From: Reyranella sp.
GTDB lineage: Bacteria > Pseudomonadota > Alphaproteobacteria > Reyranellales > Reyranellaceae
Assembly: GCA_019750135.1 (NCBI GenBank)
Contig: JAIEOV010000065.1
Coordinates: 1-37,678 of the forward strand
Reading direction: 5' to 3'
Length of the DNA stretch: 37,678 nucleotides
A program made the position numbers and the translations under genes. The notes beneath the pieces are model-generated. The model did no database searches, was not told where the DNA came from, and worked only from the letters and a program-made list of their open reading frames with translations. Shown here one piece after another: positions 1 through 8,221 of the stretch; the first letter of the stretch is position 1, and every line of letters starts with the position of its first letter.

Positions 1-65
1 GCGTTGGCGCCGGAGAACGGGCAGCTCTTGCGGCGGCGGGTGAAGGGACGACGTTGGGCGCTCAT
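1..65 (-). CDS. rpsR: 30S ribosomal protein S18, N-terminal part (cut by window edge)
   Basis: The first 21 codons read MSAQRRPFTRRRKSCPFSGA and then an Asn. The Arg-rich start followed by CPFSG is the usual N-terminus of bacterial S18. The ATG (65..63) overlaps the rpsF stop in an ATGA junction, giving the standard rpsF-rpsR order and translational coupling. S18 binds the 30S platform together with S6. The rest of the gene lies outside the window, so length and C-terminus cannot be judged. Confidence 0.9.
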   Translation of the reverse strand, partial: MSAQRRPFTRRRKSCPFSGAN

Positions 66-520
66 TCTTCTTCTCCCATGCCGGCGGCCGGTGCGCCGCC
101 TTCTTCACCGAAGCGCGGACGCTCGCGGCGCGGCGGACGATCGCCCCAGCGGTCGCCGCGGTCACCGCGATCGCCGCCCGGACGGTCGGCCTTCTCGGCG
201 CTGCGGACCATGATGGCCGACGGCGCTTCCTCGAGCTCGTCGACGCGGACGGTCAGGTAGCGGATGATGTCCTCGTTGATCGACATCGTGCGCTCCAGCT
301 CCTTGATGGCGGCCGGCGGGGCATCGATGTTGAGCAGGGTGTAGTGACCCTTGCGGTTCTTCTTGATGCGGTAGGTGAGGGAACGGAGGCCCCAGTACTC
401 CTTCTTGGAGACGGTGCCGCCCAACCCGGTGACCAGTTCGGAGAACTGGGTGGTCAGGGTCTCCACCTGCGTCGTCGGGACGTCCTGACGCGCAATGAAG
501 ACATTCTCGTAGAGTGCCAT
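62..520 (-). CDS. rpsF: 30S ribosomal protein S6
   Basis: This 152-residue protein has the S6 fold over about residues 1-100, starting MALYENVFIARQDV, with the conserved stretch KNRKGHYTLLNIDAPP. S6 pairs with S18 on the platform of the small ribosomal subunit. After residue 105 there is a low-complexity tail rich in Gly, Asp, Arg and Glu with tandem GDR units, longer than in enterobacterial S6 but common in alphaproteobacteria. The gene is divergent from fabD and overlaps rpsR by 4 bp. An AAGGAG ribosome site lies 11 bases before the ATG, inside a leader hairpin that fits S6:S18 autoregulation. Confidence 0.97.
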   Translation of the reverse strand: MALYENVFIARQDVPTTQVETLTTQFSELVTGLGGTVSKKEYWGLRSLTYRIKKNRKGHYTLLNIDAPPAAIKELERTMSINEDIIRYLTVRVDELEEAPSAIMVRSAEKADRPGGDRGDRGDRWGDRPPRRERPRFGEEGGAPAAGMGEEE

Positions 521-523
521 GAA

Positions 524-563
524 ACGAACGGCTCCTTATGGCTGTTAGCGACCCGGCGTTCGT
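524..563 (-). promoter_or_regulatory. Probable S6:S18 autoregulatory leader hairpin upstream of rpsF
   Basis: On the minus strand ACGAACG (563..557... as the complement of CGTTCGT) pairs perfectly with CGTTCGT (530..524), giving a 7-bp helix just before the rpsF ATG. Its loop begins with CCG (556..554) and contains the Shine-Dalgarno AAGGAG (537..532). A helix next to a CCG box enclosing the ribosome site is the hallmark of the known S6:S18-binding mRNA leader. Inner pairing was not modelled, so the match to the family is by eye. A second small palindrome, CCTTAT-C-ATAAGG, lies at 569-581. Confidence 0.5.
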
Positions 564-674
564 CGTGCCCTTATCATAAGGTCGACCGGCAACCGCCCGG
601 ATCTAGCCGGCCCTTCGCGGTATTGCTTGGGTCGGCAAGGAGATCGGGGCCGATTTAGGCCCCGAAGAGCGGCG

Positions 675-702
675 GTTATACAGGCAAATCCCCCGAAATC
701 AA
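675..702 (-). promoter_or_regulatory. Likely sigma-70 promoter for rpsF-rpsR
   Basis: Minus strand: TTGATT (702..697), 16-base spacer, TATAAC (680..675). Transcription would start near 668 and leave a leader of roughly 150 nt. The leader would open with a perfect 8-bp hairpin, TCGGGGCC/GGCCCCGA at 644-665 (6-base loop), and end with the S6:S18-like hairpin. The call rests on hexamer match only. Confidence 0.4.
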
Positions 703-774
703 GGCGTTCCGGCCTGGCCTTGAGTGGGGTATGGAGGGGCCGCTTTTAGACCAAGAACGCAGGGGAAACGGCCC

Positions 775-1716
775 ATGAGTCGCGCTTTCGTCTTTCCGGG
801 ACAGGGGTCCCAGGCTGTCGGCATGGGGGCCGACCTGGCCGGGGCCTTTTCCACCGCCCGGGACGTCTTCCACGAGGTCGACGAGGCGCTGAAGCAGAAT
901 CTGTCGAAATTGATGCGGGAAGGGCCCGAATCGGACCTGGTCCTGACCGAGAACGCCCAGCCGGCGCTGATGGCCGTCAGCATCGCGGTCGTGCGCGTCC
1001 TGGAAAAGGATGGCGGCAAGCCGTTGGCCGGCCTGGCAAGCCACGTCGCCGGCCATTCCCTCGGCGAATATTCGGCGCTGACGGCGGCCGGCGCCTTGCC
1101 GCTCGCAGACGCCGCGCGACTTCTGAAGCTGCGCGGCCAATCGATGCAGAAGGCGGTGCCGGTCGGCGAGGGCGCCATGGCAGCGCTGCTGGGCATCGAG
1201 CTCGAGCCGGCGCAGGAGGCCTGCAAGGAAGCGGCCCAGGGCGAGATCGTCGCGGTGGCCAATGACAATGGCGGCGGCCAGGTCGTGGTGAGCGGCCACA
1301 AGGCGGCCGTCGAGCGCTGCATCGAGACGGCCAAGCCGCGCGGCGCCAAGCGCGGCATGCTGCTGCCGGTGAGCGCACCGTTCCATTGCCCGCTGATGCA
1401 GCCCGCCGCCGACGCCATGCAGAAGGCGCTGGAGACGGTGACGCTCGGCACGCCGTGCGTGCCGCTGATCGCCAACGTGCTGGCGACCGAGATCACCGAG
1501 CCCAACGCCATCAAGCAGCGCCTGGTGGAACAGGTCACCGGACTGGTGCGCTGGCGCGAGAGCGTGCAGTACATGAAATCGCAGGGCGTCGAGGCGCTGG
1601 TCGAGTGCGGCTCGGGCAAGGTGCTGTCGGGGCTGGTCAAGCGCATCGACAAGGAGATGACCGGCCTGGCGCTGAACACGCCGGCCGACATCGAAGCCTT
1701 TCTGAAGACGGTGTAG
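775..1716 (+). CDS. fabD: Malonyl-CoA:ACP transacylase
   Basis: FabD moves malonyl groups from CoA to acyl carrier protein, the entry step of type II fatty acid synthesis in the cytosol. The 313-residue protein starts MSRAFVFPGQGSQ, the family signature, and carries the nucleophile motif GHSLGEYSAL near residue 90. The length matches the family. The ATG at 775 is preferred over an in-frame GTG at 724, because AGGGG (761-765) lies nine bases ahead of it and the FPGQGSQ motif then sits at the usual place. fabG begins 8 bp after the stop, and fabD, fabG, acpP and fabF form one conserved cluster. Confidence 0.96.
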   Translation: MSRAFVFPGQGSQAVGMGADLAGAFSTARDVFHEVDEALKQNLSKLMREGPESDLVLTENAQPALMAVSIAVVRVLEKDGGKPLAGLASHVAGHSLGEYSALTAAGALPLADAARLLKLRGQSMQKAVPVGEGAMAALLGIELEPAQEACKEAAQGEIVAVANDNGGGQVVVSGHKAAVERCIETAKPRGAKRGMLLPVSAPFHCPLMQPAADAMQKALETVTLGTPCVPLIANVLATEITEPNAIKQRLVEQVTGLVRWRESVQYMKSQGVEALVECGSGKVLSGLVKRIDKEMTGLALNTPADIEAFLKTV

Positions 1717-1724
1717 GAGTCCCC

Positions 1725-2462
1725 ATGTTCGATCTATCCGGCAAGGCTGCGCTGGTGACCGGCGCCTCGGGCGGCATCGGCGGCGCCATCGCCCGCGCGT
1801 TGCACAAGCAGGGCGCCACCGTGACGCTGTCGGGCACGCGCGCTGAGGTGCTGGAAAAGCTCAAGGGCGAGCTCGGCGAGCGCGCGCATGTCATCGCCGC
1901 GCGCATGGACGACGCCGCCGACATCGATCGCCTGGTCAAGGAGGCCGAGGCGGCGATGGGCAAGATCGACATCGTGGTCAACAATGCCGGCATCACGCGC
2001 GACAACATCTCGATGCGCATGAAGGACGAGGAGTGGGAGAAGGTGCTGCAGGTGAACCTGACCGGCACCTTCCGGCTCACCCGGGCGGCCATGCGCGGCA
2101 TGATGCGCCGCCGCCACGGCCGGGTGATCAACATCACCTCGATCGTGGGCGTCACCGGCAATCCCGGCCAGGCCAACTATGCCGCCGCCAAGGCGGGCCT
2201 GATCGGCATGTCCAAGTCGCTCGCCCAGGAACTGGCCTCGCGCGCCATCACGGTGAACTGCGTCGCCCCGGGCTTCATCGCCACGCCGATGACCGACGTG
2301 CTGACCGACGAGCAGAAGAAGGGGATTCTCGGCCGGGTCCCGGCCGACCGGCTGGGCACGCCCGACGAGATCGCCGCCGGCGTGGTCTATCTGGCCAGCG
2401 ACGAGGCGGCCTACGTCACCGGCCAGACCCTGCACATCAACGGCGGGATGGCGATGATCTGA
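1725..2462 (+). CDS. fabG: 3-oxoacyl-ACP reductase
   Basis: FabG is the NADPH-dependent short-chain dehydrogenase that reduces 3-oxoacyl-ACP in fatty acid elongation. The 245-residue protein shows the cofactor loop TGASGGIGGAIA near residue 12, the NNAG motif (VVNNAGITRDN), the catalytic Ser in ITSIVG and the YAAAK active-site Tyr/Lys pair. The C-terminal YVTGQTLHINGGMAM is typical of FabG. The ATG is preceded by AGGAG five bases upstream, overlapping the fabD stop, so translation is probably coupled. Position between fabD and acpP supports FabG over other members of this large family. Confidence 0.96.
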   Translation: MFDLSGKAALVTGASGGIGGAIARALHKQGATVTLSGTRAEVLEKLKGELGERAHVIAARMDDAADIDRLVKEAEAAMGKIDIVVNNAGITRDNISMRMKDEEWEKVLQVNLTGTFRLTRAAMRGMMRRRHGRVINITSIVGVTGNPGQANYAAAKAGLIGMSKSLAQELASRAITVNCVAPGFIATPMTDVLTDEQKKGILGRVPADRLGTPDEIAAGVVYLASDEAAYVTGQTLHINGGMAMI

Positions 2463-2505
2463 GGGGAAAGGCTGCAAGTCCCTGATTCTGTGGGCTTTCC
2501 AGCCC

Positions 2506-2534
2506 TAGCCAATAGGGGGGCACCTATGTATAAG
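2506..2534 (+). promoter_or_regulatory. Possible promoter for acpP-fabF
   Basis: The 133-base gap between fabG and acpP holds TAGCCA (2506-2511), a 17-base spacer and TATAAG (2529-2534). A small hairpin GGGCT-TTCC-AGCCC lies just before it at 2492-2505. An internal promoter here would allow the extra expression that acyl carrier protein needs. The -35 match is weak. Confidence 0.3.
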
Positions 2535-2595
2535 AGCCGAAATCGCCATCCCCTTGGGCGAACAGATTTCTTGAGAATACGGGAAGGACAAGAAA

Positions 2596-2835
2596 ATGAG
2601 CGATATTGCCGAGCGCGTTAAGAAGATCGTCGTGGAGCATCTGGGCGTCGAGGCGGCGCAGGTGAAGGAAGATGCCAAGTTCATCGACGATCTGGGCGCC
2701 GACAGCCTGGATACGGTCGAGCTGGTGATGGCGTTCGAAGAGGAATTCGGCATCGAGATTCCCGACGATGCGGCCGAGAAGATCCAGACCGTCGGCGACG
2801 CCATCGGCTTCATCAAGAGCAACGCGAAGTCCTGA
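2596..2835 (+). CDS. acpP: Acyl carrier protein
   Basis: This small acidic carrier of growing acyl chains has 79 residues. The phosphopantetheine attachment site is Ser37 in LGADSLDTVELVM, the canonical ACP motif. Length and acidity match the family. An AAGGA ribosome site (2584-2588) precedes the ATG. It is the only carrier protein in the window and lies between fabG and fabF, so it is the housekeeping ACP rather than a secondary-metabolism carrier. Confidence 0.98.
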   Translation: MSDIAERVKKIVVEHLGVEAAQVKEDAKFIDDLGADSLDTVELVMAFEEEFGIEIPDDAAEKIQTVGDAIGFIKSNAKS

Positions 2836-2864
2836 TCGTCTCCTGCGGCAAGGAGAACAGGGCA

Positions 2865-4121
2865 ATGAGGCGAGTCGTCATTACCGGTATGGGGATGGTG
2901 ACGCCGCTGGGTGACGGCGTCGACACCAACTGGCGGCGCCTGATGGCGGCCGAGTCCGGCATCCGCTCGATCCAGGCGTTCGACACCTCGGATCTCGCGA
3001 CCAAGATCGCGGGCGAGGTGCCCCAGGGCGACAAGGCCAACGGCCACTTCAACGTCGACAGCTATCTTGCGCCCAAGGACCAGCGCAAGCTCGACAAGTT
3101 CCTGATCTTCGGCATCGCTGCCGCGGAGCAGGCGGTCGAGGATTCGGGCTGGAAGCCGACGGACGAGGAAAGCCTCAACCGCACCGGCGTGATGATCGGC
3201 TCGGGCATCGGCGGCCTGGAGACGATCTACGAGACCTCGCTGGTGCTGAAGGAGCGCGGACCACGCCGTGTCAGCCCGTTCTTCATTCCGTCGGCGCTGA
3301 TCAATCTCGCCTCGGGCCAGGTCTCGATCAAGTACGGCTTCAAGGGGCCGAACCATTCCGTGGTCACTGCCTGCGCCACCGGTGCCCATGCGCTGGGCGA
3401 CGCCGCACGCCTGATCCAGCTCGAGGACGCCGACGTCATGGTGGCGGGCGGCGCCGAGGCCGCGATCTGCCGCATCGGCATCGCCGGCTTCAATGCCTGC
3501 AAGGCGCTGTCGACCGACTTCAACGACACGCCGACCCAGGCCTCGCGGCCGTGGGACAAGCGGCGCGACGGCTTCGTCATGGGTGAGGGCGCCGGCGTCG
3601 TCGTGCTCGAGGAGTACGAGCACGCCAAGAAGCGCGGCGCCAAGATCTATGCCGAGGTCATAGGCTACGGCCTGTCGGGCGACGCTTATCACATCACCGC
3701 CCCGTCCGAGGACGGCAATGGCGCCCAGCGCGCCATGAAGGCCGCGCTGAAGCGCGCCAAGCTCAACACCGACCAGATCGACTACGTCAATGCCCATGGC
3801 ACCTCGACCATGGCCGACGTGATCGAGCTCGGCGCGGTGAAGAAGACGTTCGGCCAGGATGCCTACAAGCTCTCGATGTCGTCGACCAAGTCGGCGACCG
3901 GGCACCTGCTGGGCGCCGCCGGCGCCATCGAAGCCATTTATTCCATCAAGTCGATCATCGAACAGGCGGTTCCGCCGACACTCAATCTGGACGAGCCTGA
4001 TGAGGGTTGCGACATCGATCTCGTCGCCAAGCAGGCCAAGCAGCGCAAGGTCCGCTACGCGCTCAGCAACTCGTTCGGCTTCGGCGGCACCAACGCGTCG
4101 TTGATCTTCGGTCCCGTCTGA
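2865..4121 (+). CDS. fabF: 3-oxoacyl-ACP synthase II
   Basis: FabF condenses malonyl-ACP with acyl-ACP, extending the chain by two carbons. The 418-residue protein has a full Cys-His-His triad: Cys170 in VVTACATGAH, His311 in VNAHGTSTMADVIE and His347 in SATGHLLGAAG. The N-terminus (VVITGMGMVTPLG) and C-terminus (NSFGFGGTNASLIF) are typical. AAGGAG lies nine bases ahead of the ATG. The His-His triad separates it from FabH-type enzymes. It is followed 15 bp later by mltG, a gene order seen in many proteobacteria. Confidence 0.97.
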   Translation: MRRVVITGMGMVTPLGDGVDTNWRRLMAAESGIRSIQAFDTSDLATKIAGEVPQGDKANGHFNVDSYLAPKDQRKLDKFLIFGIAAAEQAVEDSGWKPTDEESLNRTGVMIGSGIGGLETIYETSLVLKERGPRRVSPFFIPSALINLASGQVSIKYGFKGPNHSVVTACATGAHALGDAARLIQLEDADVMVAGGAEAAICRIGIAGFNACKALSTDFNDTPTQASRPWDKRRDGFVMGEGAGVVVLEEYEHAKKRGAKIYAEVIGYGLSGDAYHITAPSEDGNGAQRAMKAALKRAKLNTDQIDYVNAHGTSTMADVIELGAVKKTFGQDAYKLSMSSTKSATGHLLGAAGAIEAIYSIKSIIEQAVPPTLNLDEPDEGCDIDLVAKQAKQRKVRYALSNSFGFGGTNASLIFGPV

Positions 4122-4136
4122 TCATCGGAGCTGGGG

Positions 4137-5207
4137 TTGCTCAGCTATTTCCGTTGGGTTCTTTTCTTCGTCGTCCTGTTCGTCACCCTGATGGGCGGCG
4201 CGCTGTGGCTCGGCAATCAGCTGCTGACCGCGCCGGGCCCACTCAGCGCGACCAAGAACATCGTCATCCCGCGCGGGGCCGGCCCACAGACCATGGCCAA
4301 GGTGCTGAAGGAAGAGGGCGTCATCGACCACGAGCGCCTGTTCCGGGTGGCGGTGATGATCGATCCCACGCCGAAGCCCATCAAGGCCGGCGAGTACGAG
4401 GTCCCGGCCCATATCTCGATGCTGGGGCTGCTCGACCTGCTGCAATCGGGCAAGCAGGTGCAGCGCCGCCTCACCATCGTCGAAGGCATGACGACGGCGG
4501 AGGTGATCGACCTGGTCAAGAACACCGCAGCGCTCTCGGGCGAGATCACGCTCGACCTCAAGGAGGGCGATCTCCTGCCCGAGACCTACTTCTATTCGCG
4601 CGACGACACCCGCGACGGGCTGCTGATGCGCATGAAGGAGGCGATGGACAAGACGCTGGACGAGGCCTGGCGCAAGCGCGCCGCCGGCCTGCCGCTGGCC
4701 AATCGCCGCGACGCGTTGATCCTGGCCTCGATCGTCGAGAAGGAGACCGCGGTTCCTGCCGAGCGGCCGAAGGTGGCCGCCGTCTACATCAACCGCCTGC
4801 GCCGGCGCATGAAGCTCGAGAGCGATCCGACGACGATCTACGGCATCACCCAGGGCAGGGTGCCGTTCACCCGCGAACTGACGCGCGCCGACCTGCAGTC
4901 GAACTCGCCCTACAACACCTACGTCGTCACCGGCCTGCCACCCGGCCCGATCTGCAATCCCGGCCGCGCCTCGATCCTGGCGGCGACCAATCCGGCGCGC
5001 GACCGCGCGCTGTGGTTCGTGGCCGACGGATCGGGCGGGCACGCCTTCGCCATGACGCTGGCCGAGCACAATCGCAACGTCGAACGCTGGCGGCAGATAC
5101 AGCGCGAGCGCGCCGAGCAGCAGCTGCAGTCGCAGACGCCATCGAGCGCGCCCGGCGCACCGTCCCTGCCTCCTCCCGGCCAGCAGCGCCCGGCGCCGAG
5201 ACCGTGA
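4137..5207 (+). CDS. mltG: Endolytic murein transglycosylase (YceG family)
   Basis: MltG cleaves nascent peptidoglycan strands in the periplasm and is thought to set glycan length. The 356-residue protein begins with one membrane helix (about residues 5-28), followed by the LysM-like and YceG regions. The conserved ASIVEKETAVPAERPKVA motif, holding the proposed catalytic glutamate, lies around residues 197-214, with the family signature DPTTIYG and GLPPGPICNPG further on. The start is TTG at 4137, with GGAG seven bases upstream. The C-terminal 35 residues are Pro/Gln/Ser-rich and probably disordered. It closes the fab operon and is almost contiguous with the next gene. Confidence 0.93.
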   Translation: MLSYFRWVLFFVVLFVTLMGGALWLGNQLLTAPGPLSATKNIVIPRGAGPQTMAKVLKEEGVIDHERLFRVAVMIDPTPKPIKAGEYEVPAHISMLGLLDLLQSGKQVQRRLTIVEGMTTAEVIDLVKNTAALSGEITLDLKEGDLLPETYFYSRDDTRDGLLMRMKEAMDKTLDEAWRKRAAGLPLANRRDALILASIVEKETAVPAERPKVAAVYINRLRRRMKLESDPTTIYGITQGRVPFTRELTRADLQSNSPYNTYVVTGLPPGPICNPGRASILAATNPARDRALWFVADGSGGHAFAMTLAEHNRNVERWRQIQRERAEQQLQSQTPSSAPGAPSLPPPGQQRPAPRP

Positions 5208-5210
5208 GCC

Positions 5211-5915
5211 ATGCCGTTTGTGCTGGCCCTGGTCATCCTGGCCGTCGGCGCTCTCGGCATCGCCTGGTTCCTCCGTGCCAATCCGTCATCGATCGCGCGC
5301 GGCATGCGCATGGTGTTGGTCGTCGTGGGTGCGATCGCCGTCGGCGGCATGCTGATCTTCGGCCTGCGCTTCCTGCCGAGCCTGCTGCCCGAGCTGTTCG
5401 GGCTGGCCGGCCTGGTGATCACCGGCCTGATCGCCCGCGCCCTGCGCAACCGGCCGTCCGGCGGCTTCAGCGCGCCCGGCTCGGCAAAGCGCACCGAGGT
5501 CCGCACCTCCTTCCTGCAGGCGTGGATCGACCACGGCACGGGTGATGTCGGCGGCACGGTGCTCGCCGGACGCTTCGCCGGGCGCACGCTGGACCAGCTC
5601 TCGGACAGCGAGCTGCTGGACCTCCACGAAGAATGCCGGACCGACGCCGATTCGCTGCGCGTGATGGAGGCCTATCTCGATCGGCGGCTGAACGTCGACT
5701 GGCGCACGGCGCGGCAGCCACCGCCCCGCGGACACAGCAGTGACATGACGCGCGAGGAGGCGCTTGCGGTGCTGGGGCTGGCCGAAGGCGCCAGCGAGGA
5801 GGAGATCAGGGCCGCGCATCGCCGCCTGATCCGCCGCACGCATCCCGACGCCGGCGGCACCGCCGACCTTGCCGCCCGCATCAATCGCGCAAAGGACGTG
5901 CTGGTCGGTGGCTAA
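5211..5915 (+). CDS. Membrane-anchored J-domain protein
   Basis: This 234-residue protein has two to three hydrophobic helices near residues 2-22, 34-56 and 57-72, a middle cytosolic stretch, and a C-terminal J domain from about residue 180. The HPD tripeptide that stimulates Hsp70 ATPase activity is His211-Pro212-Asp213 in RRTHPDAGG. The layout resembles the alphaproteobacterial relatives of mitochondrial Pam18/Tim14. No zinc-finger or substrate-binding domain of true DnaJ is present. It begins 3 bp after mltG and is probably co-transcribed. The partner DnaK and substrate are unknown, and only the J domain is certain. Confidence 0.85.
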   Translation: MPFVLALVILAVGALGIAWFLRANPSSIARGMRMVLVVVGAIAVGGMLIFGLRFLPSLLPELFGLAGLVITGLIARALRNRPSGGFSAPGSAKRTEVRTSFLQAWIDHGTGDVGGTVLAGRFAGRTLDQLSDSELLDLHEECRTDADSLRVMEAYLDRRLNVDWRTARQPPPRGHSSDMTREEALAVLGLAEGASEEEIRAAHRRLIRRTHPDAGGTADLAARINRAKDVLVGG

Positions 5916-5998
5916 TAAGTGGTTGAACTTGCGGGGTCTTCCCGGGCGTGGCAACAACCTGCCTCCTGGTGAGTGAGCACCAAAGAGGTCGATGAAGC

Positions 5999-6874
5999 AT
6001 GCCGCAGCGTGTCCGCAAAGCCGTCTTGCCCGTGGCGGGGCTGGGTACCCGTTTCCTGCCCGCCACCAAGGCGATGCCCAAGGAAATGCTGACGGTCGTG
6101 GACCGGCCCCTGATCCAGTACGCGGTCGAGGAATGCCTGGCGGCGGGTATCGAGGAATTCGTGTTCGTCACCGGCCGCAACAAGAGCGCCATCGAGGACC
6201 ACTTCGACGCCGCCTATGAGCTCGAAGCGACGTTGAACGAGCGCGGCAAGAAGAATGAGCTGAAGCAAACCCAGGATGCCGCCATCAAGCCCGGCAACGC
6301 GGTCTTCACGCGCCAGCAGCGGCCGCTCGGCCTCGGCCATGCCGTGTGGTGCGCGCGCGACTGGATCGGCCGCGAGCCGTTCGCCGTGCTGCTGCCCGAC
6401 GAGCTCACGATCGACTCGCCGAGCTGCACGGCGCAGCTCGTGGCGGCGCACGACCGGACCGGCGGCAATGTCGTCGCCGTGATGGACGTGCCGCGCGAGC
6501 AGACAAAGAGCTACGGCATCGCCGCAGTGAAGGCCGCGAAGGACGGACTGCAGGAGATCACCGGCCTGGTCGAGAAGCCCAAGCCCGAGGCCGCGCCGTC
6601 GACGCTCGCCATCATCGGCCGCTACGTGCTGGTGCCCGAGGTCTTCGATCATCTCGACAAGCATGAGACCGGCGCCGGCGGCGAGATCCAGCTCACCGAC
6701 GCCATGGCCAAGATGATCGGCAACAAGCCGTTCCATGCCTTGACCTATGCCGGCCAGCGCTACGACTGCGGCAGCCGGCTGGGATTCCTCGAGGCCAATG
6801 TCGCCGTCGCGCTCAACCGCCCGGACACTTCTTCGGATACGCGGGCGCTGCTCGGCCGCCTGCTGAAAGGCTAG
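5999..6874 (+). CDS. galU: UTP-glucose-1-phosphate uridylyltransferase
   Basis: GalU makes UDP-glucose from UTP and glucose-1-phosphate. The 291-residue protein opens with the nucleotide-binding signature VLPVAGLGTRFLPATKAMPK and continues with KEMLTVVDRPLIQYAVEE, both diagnostic of bacterial UGPases. Length is standard. The ATG at 5999 is taken because the signature starts at residue 9. AGAGG lies ten bases upstream, and an ATG seven bases earlier is out of frame. The dehydrogenase that consumes UDP-glucose starts 5 bp after the stop. Confidence 0.96.
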   Translation: MPQRVRKAVLPVAGLGTRFLPATKAMPKEMLTVVDRPLIQYAVEECLAAGIEEFVFVTGRNKSAIEDHFDAAYELEATLNERGKKNELKQTQDAAIKPGNAVFTRQQRPLGLGHAVWCARDWIGREPFAVLLPDELTIDSPSCTAQLVAAHDRTGGNVVAVMDVPREQTKSYGIAAVKAAKDGLQEITGLVEKPKPEAAPSTLAIIGRYVLVPEVFDHLDKHETGAGGEIQLTDAMAKMIGNKPFHALTYAGQRYDCGSRLGFLEANVAVALNRPDTSSDTRALLGRLLKG

Positions 6875-6879
6875 CTTCC

Positions 6880-8196
6880 ATGCGTATCGCCATGATCGGC
6901 TCGGGCTATGTCGGACTGGTATCCGGCGCCTGCTTCGCCCAGTTCGGCCATGATGTCGTCTGCGTCGACAAGGAGGAGGGCAAGATCGCCCGCCTGCTCA
7001 AGGGCGAGATGCCGATCTATGAGCCCGGCCTCGACAAGCTGGTCGCCGACAACGTCAAGGCCGAGCGGCTCTCCTTCAGCACCAGGCTCGGCGATGCCGT
7101 GGGCAACGCCGATGCCGTGTTCATCGCCGTCGGCACGCCCACCCGGCGCGGCGACGGCCATGCCGACCTGACCTACGTCTACGCCGCCGCCGCCGAGGTG
7201 GCCGACGCCATCCGCAGCTACACCGTGGTGGTGACCAAGTCGACCGTGCCGGTCGGCACCGGCCGCGAGGTCGCGCGCATCATCCGCGAGACCCAGCCGG
7301 CGGCCGAGTTCGACGTCTGCTCCAACCCCGAGTTCCTGCGCGAGGGTGCGGCGATCGAGGACTTCATGAAGCCCGACCGCGTAGTCATCGGCGTCGACAC
7401 CCAGCGGGCGCGCGACGTGATGGCCGCGGTCTACCGGCCGCTCAACCTGATCCAGACGCCGATGGTCTTCACCAACATCGAGACGGCCGAGGTCACCAAG
7501 TACGCCGGCAACGCCTTCCTCGCCACCAAGATCACCTTTATCAACGAGATCGCCGATCTGTGCGAGAAGGTCGGTGCCGACGTCCACGACGTCGCGCGCG
7601 GCATCGGGCTGGACGGCCGCATCGGCCGCAAGTTCCTGCACCCCGGGCCGGGCTTCGGCGGCTCGTGCTTCCCCAAGGACACGCTGGCGCTGGCCTACAC
7701 CGCCCGCGAGGTCAACGCGCCGCAGACCATCGTCGAGCAGGTCATCGAGGTGAACAACGCGCGCAAGAAGCGCATGGCCCACAAGGTCATCGAGTTCTGC
7801 GGCGGCTCGGTGCAGGGCCTGAACGTCGGCGTGCTCGGCCTCACCTTCAAGCCCAATACCGACGACATGCGCGACGCGCCGTCGCTCGACATCGTGCCGG
7901 CGCTGCAGGCGGCAGGCGCGAAGATCGTCGCCTTCGATCCCGAGGGGATGACGGAGGCGGGCAAGCTCTTCAAGAACGTCACCTTCGCCAAGACCGCCTA
8001 TGACGCGGCGTTCGAGGCGGACGTCCTGGTCGTGATCACCGAATGGCACGAGTTCCGCGGCCTCGACCCGCGGCGCATCAAGCAGGTCATGCGCCAGCCG
8101 CGCATCGTCGACCTGCGCAACATCTTCAATCCCGAGGAGATGCGTGGCCTGGGCTTCACCTATGAGGGGGTAGGCCGACCCCAGCCGCGCAACTGA
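6880..8196 (+). CDS. ugd: UDP-glucose 6-dehydrogenase
   Basis: This enzyme oxidises UDP-glucose to UDP-glucuronate with two NAD+, feeding acidic polysaccharide synthesis. The 438-residue protein has the N-terminal Rossmann motif IGSGYVGLVSGACFA, the central KFLHPGPGFGGSCFPKD motif with catalytic Cys263, and a C-terminal domain beginning near GLTFKPNTDDMRDAPS. These features match UDP-glucose dehydrogenases. UDP-GlcNAc/ManNAc dehydrogenases share the fold, but the tight pairing with galU favours UDP-glucose. It is part of a galU-ugd-phosphomutase run. Confidence 0.93.
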   Translation: MRIAMIGSGYVGLVSGACFAQFGHDVVCVDKEEGKIARLLKGEMPIYEPGLDKLVADNVKAERLSFSTRLGDAVGNADAVFIAVGTPTRRGDGHADLTYVYAAAAEVADAIRSYTVVVTKSTVPVGTGREVARIIRETQPAAEFDVCSNPEFLREGAAIEDFMKPDRVVIGVDTQRARDVMAAVYRPLNLIQTPMVFTNIETAEVTKYAGNAFLATKITFINEIADLCEKVGADVHDVARGIGLDGRIGRKFLHPGPGFGGSCFPKDTLALAYTAREVNAPQTIVEQVIEVNNARKKRMAHKVIEFCGGSVQGLNVGVLGLTFKPNTDDMRDAPSLDIVPALQAAGAKIVAFDPEGMTEAGKLFKNVTFAKTAYDAAFEADVLVVITEWHEFRGLDPRRIKQVMRQPRIVDLRNIFNPEEMRGLGFTYEGVGRPQPRN

Positions 8197-8221
8197 CGTC
8201 CCTGTTCATCGGAGCCTTTGA

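Noticed and set aside
4007..5545. 512-codon plus frame across fabF, mltG and the J-domain gene
   Set aside because: Out of phase with three well-identified genes, Arg/Pro-rich, no domain.
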